Positions 5,592-6,857 of a stretch of DNA of 6,857 nucleotides are shown here, piece after piece. The notes under the pieces are model-generated. The model was not told the DNA's origin, searched no databases, and saw only the letters and a list, made by a program, of their open reading frames with translations. A program made the translations under genes and the position numbers. The first letter of the stretch is position 1. Each line of letters starts with the position of its first letter. Source of the DNA: Anaerolineae bacterium CG2_30_58_95 (GTDB lineage: Bacteria; Chloroflexota; Anaerolineae; Anaerolineales; Villigracilaceae); contig MNXK01000062.1 of the NCBI GenBank assembly GCA_001872165.1, positions 1 to 6,857 on the forward strand, read 5' to 3'.

Positions 5592-5663
5592 GGGCGTGTA
5601 GCTCAACGGTAGAGCAGTGGCCTTTTAAGCCATTGGTTGAGAGTTCGAGCCTCTCCACGCTCA
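5592..5663 (+). tRNA. tRNA-Lys (anticodon UUU)
   Basis: A full cloverleaf is visible. The acceptor GGGCGTG (5592-5598) pairs with CACGCTC (5656-5662), one G-U, with discriminator A5663. The D stem is GCTC/GAGC (5601-5604, 5612-5615) with GG in the loop. The anticodon stem GTGGC/GCCAT encloses the loop CTTTTAA (5622-5628), so TTT at 5624-5626 is the anticodon reading lysine AAA/AAG codons. The variable region has five bases and the T stem GAGAG/CTCTC holds loop TTCGAGC (5644-5650). The 3' CCA is not encoded (ACCT follows) and must be added enzymatically. It lies divergent to the fumarase operon and upstream of the membrane protease gene, with no T-rich terminator between. Confidence 0.97.
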
Positions 5664-5743
5664 CCTTGCCTTTACAAAAAGCGATTGCGCCGCGAACAGC
5701 ACAATCGGCAGGCGTTGTAACAATGGCAAGGAGAAGCAACTAA
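5664..5743 (+). other. Spacer between tRNA-Lys and the membrane protease gene
   Basis: No separate near-consensus promoter and no T-rich terminator is visible here. CGATTG (5682-5687) and CAATCG (5702-5707) could form a small 6-bp hairpin, perhaps marking the end of the tRNA transcript or a processing site. AAGGAG (5728-5733) is the ribosome binding site of the next gene. The simplest reading is that the downstream pair is at least partly transcribed from the tRNA promoter, unless a weak promoter was missed. Confidence 0.4.
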
Positions 5744-6265
5744 ATGCCTAGTCCAAACCGCAACCAGGATTTGAGAGAAAGTCAGATTGTGAAAGCACTT
5801 GAATTGGCACTTGCAGCGCTTTTTGTTGCCTGTGCGGTGTTGGTCATGGGGGTCTCTCCTGCGCTAAAACTTGCCATCTTGGTTCTGCTGACTGCGCTTC
5901 CCTCATGGGTGCCTTTACCTGCTTTTCTCCGACCGCTGATGGTGATTCACGAGGGGTTGCACCTAGTTGCTGCTCATTGGTCGGGTGTACCTCAGACACA
6001 GATTGGCGCGAGTGGGATTCACACATACATCGGTAAAGTGTCGAAAGCAATCTGGATCAAAGTTATATTATTTCCTTTGCTTTTTCCACTTCTAATCCTC
6101 GTTATCACCTGGATACTTGCGGATTTCCGCTTGGCGATTGGCGCAGCGTTCCTGACTTCGTTGGGATCGTGCAGGGACCTGGCCTATCTTGTCATCACAC
6201 TTTTCCGCCCTTCCCCCTACGTGATCGACGACGAGACAGGCATTTTTCTTACTGAGGCCATATGA
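5744..6265 (+). CDS. Predicted membrane zincin, DUF3267-like
   Basis: A 173-residue membrane protein with hydrophobic segments near 17-36, 41-58, 106-126 and 130-152. HEGLH (69-73) inside FLRPLMVIHEGLHLVAAHWSG fits the HExxH zinc-binding motif. A downstream LTSLGSCRDLAYLVITL (137-153) places Asp145 where relatives carry S/GxxDL, a plausible third ligand. This layout resembles the DUF3267 putative zincin peptidases, which recall the intramembrane M50 proteases (SpoIVFB/S2P type), so cleavage of a membrane-anchored partner is conceivable but not shown. ATG at 5744 has AAGGAG ten bases upstream. Its stop overlaps the next gene's start (ATGA), so the two are translationally coupled. GC is lower than in metK or the fumarase genes, suggesting an accessory or acquired origin. 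Confidence 0.7.
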   Translation: MPSPNRNQDLRESQIVKALELALAALFVACAVLVMGVSPALKLAILVLLTALPSWVPLPAFLRPLMVIHEGLHLVAAHWSGVPQTQIGASGIHTYIGKVSKAIWIKVILFPLLFPLLILVITWILADFRLAIGAAFLTSLGSCRDLAYLVITLFRPSPYVIDDETGIFLTEAI

Positions 6266-6705
6266 CTCTCGAACGCTTCCTCCCCATCCCTGAAGCTGCC
6301 GCTCGCCTGAAAATTGGCGAGCTGTATCTGCGCGCCCTTCTCCAATCTGGTAAAATACGGGGTGGAATTCTACCGAATGGAGAAATCGTGGTGAACGAAC
6401 AGGATGCCAAGGCTAAAGTGCCGAAAGAAGAATTGCAAGAGTACAGGAAGCATTCTCATTTGAGGGGAGTGGGGATTGGAATCCGTGAAGCATCTCGTAA
6501 ATATGGCATTGCAGATGTAACGATTATCAATTGGTCACGTGGCGGGATAATCCATCGTTTAGGGACGGATAAAAACAAAATTCTGATTGATGAGGCTGAT
6601 GTTGCTTATTGTGCCGAAATTCATCAAAAATACGGGAAGCAGGGTCGTAAATTGTTTAATTCAGACGGCACCCCAAGAGCAGGCCTCATCGCAAAAGTTG
6701 GGTAG
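6262..6705 (+). CDS. Putative DNA-binding protein with two helix-turn-helix-like segments
   Basis: A 147-residue soluble protein that I cannot assign to a named gene. Residues 8-48 (PIPEAAARLKIGELYLRALL, then GKIRGGILPNGEIVVNEQDA) look like an excisionase/MerR-style helix-turn-helix with a short wing. Residues 74-115 (IREASRKYGIADVTIINWSR, then GIIHRL, KILIDEADVAY) repeat the same pattern, suggesting an internal duplication. The C-terminal 30 residues are basic and have no clear motif. ATG at 6262 overlaps the TGA of the membrane zincin gene in ATGA, so the two proteins are made together. A working guess is a regulator linked to the protease. An excisionase-like role is possible, but no integrase is in view. 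The terminator at 6744 ends the unit. Confidence 0.6.
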   Translation: MTLERFLPIPEAAARLKIGELYLRALLQSGKIRGGILPNGEIVVNEQDAKAKVPKEELQEYRKHSHLRGVGIGIREASRKYGIADVTIINWSRGGIIHRLGTDKNKILIDEADVAYCAEIHQKYGKQGRKLFNSDGTPRAGLIAKVG

Positions 6706-6743
6706 GTAGGCTAATCTCCAAGGATTGACTACAACAGAGTATG

Positions 6744-6773
6744 AAAGGCGGCCATTAGCGCCGTCTTTATTTT
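6744..6773 (+). terminator. Intrinsic terminator after the protease/HTH pair
   Basis: AAAGGCGGC (6744-6752) pairs with GCCGTCTTT (6760-6768), nine pairs with one G-U, around the loop CATTAGC. ATTTT follows (6769-6773). It lies 38 bases beyond the stop codon at 6705 and ends the two-gene unit before the next promoter. Confidence 0.75.
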
Positions 6774-6780
6774 ACCTATA

Positions 6781-6819
6781 AATGCTAAAAGTCCTTGACA
6801 TACTTTTAGCATTATGCTA
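6781..6819 (+). promoter_or_regulatory. Operator-like overlapping inverted repeats
   Basis: AATGCTAAAAGT (6781-6792) and ACTTTTAGCATT (6802-6813) are a perfect 12-bp inverted repeat with a 9-base centre. The right arm is shared with a second palindrome, TAGCAT T ATGCTA (6807-6819). The core AGCAT/ATGCT thus occurs three times, in alternating orientation. The repeats flank the -35 box and fill the spacer of the promoter at 6795-6823, the typical place for a repressor site. The repressor is probably encoded by the gene beyond the window or by the HTH protein just upstream; this is inference. Confidence 0.75.
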
Positions 6820-6823
6820 TATT
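6795..6823 (+). promoter_or_regulatory. Strong promoter of the gene beyond the right edge
   Basis: TTGACA (6795-6800), a perfect -35 box, and TATATT (6818-6823) are separated by exactly 17 bases. The start of transcription would be near 6830. No start codon appears before the window ends at 6857, so the regulated gene lies outside. The promoter is embedded in the inverted repeats at 6781-6819 and so is probably repressible. Confidence 0.8.
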
Positions 6824-6857
6824 TCACCTCACCGAACTTTTTCAATCCAAAGAATTT

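Noticed and set aside
5630..5663. tRNA-Lys 3' end as an attachment site of an integrated element
   Set aside because: I looked for a second copy of the tRNA 3' end in the remaining 1.2 kb and found none, and there is no integrase in the window. An element longer than the window is still possible.
5527..5739. A 70-residue minus-strand frame
   Set aside because: It overlaps the whole tRNA-Lys gene and its promoter, so it is not a credible coding region.

Overview
The window (about 6.9 kb, moderately GC-rich, lower GC at both ends) looks like a chromosomal piece of a bacterium. A Chloroflexota (Anaerolineae-type) host is my best guess. The reasons are a SAM-I riboswitch on metK, a two-subunit class I fumarase, a CruF/DUF422 carotenoid hydratase-like protein, a DUF6516/TumE-like toxin pair and short phased microrepeats between genes. 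None of these settles the phylum alone.

Layout, left to right. (1) 1-641 (+): the C-terminal part of a DUF4143-type ATPase, cut by the window edge. (2) 674-3002 (+): a strong extended -10 promoter, a long leader with a complete SAM-I riboswitch and a visible terminator/antiterminator, then metK (S-adenosylmethionine synthetase), and 21 bases later a TTG-started membrane protein of the CruF family. The riboswitch should switch off metK when SAM is abundant, and probably the downstream gene too. (3) 3056-3725 (-): a probable toxin-antitoxin pair, antitoxin first, with overlapping reading frames. (4) 3814-5386 (-): fumarate hydratase alpha and beta subunit genes, separated by a long imperfect hairpin built from 7-base repeats. 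(5) 5551-5663 (+): tRNA-Lys(UUU) with its own near-consensus promoter. (6) 5744-6705 (+): a predicted membrane zincin (DUF3267-like, HEGLH) overlapping by ATGA a protein with two helix-turn-helix-like segments, closed by a terminator. (7) 6781-6823 (+): a promoter embedded in a perfect 12-bp inverted repeat, serving a gene beyond the right edge.

The metK and fumarase genes are core metabolism. The DUF4143 gene, the toxin-antitoxin pair and the tRNA-adjacent protease/HTH pair look accessory.

The most unusual structure is a recurring style of non-coding repeat: a conserved pentamer repeated at an exact 7- or 8-base period. It appears as five plus five inverted units inserted in the P3 arm of the SAM riboswitch, as a 7-base-period inverted repeat between the fumarase genes, and as three direct 7-base-period units in front of the tRNA-Lys promoter. 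A possible two-unit remnant lies between metK and the CruF gene. The pentamers differ, but the architecture is shared.
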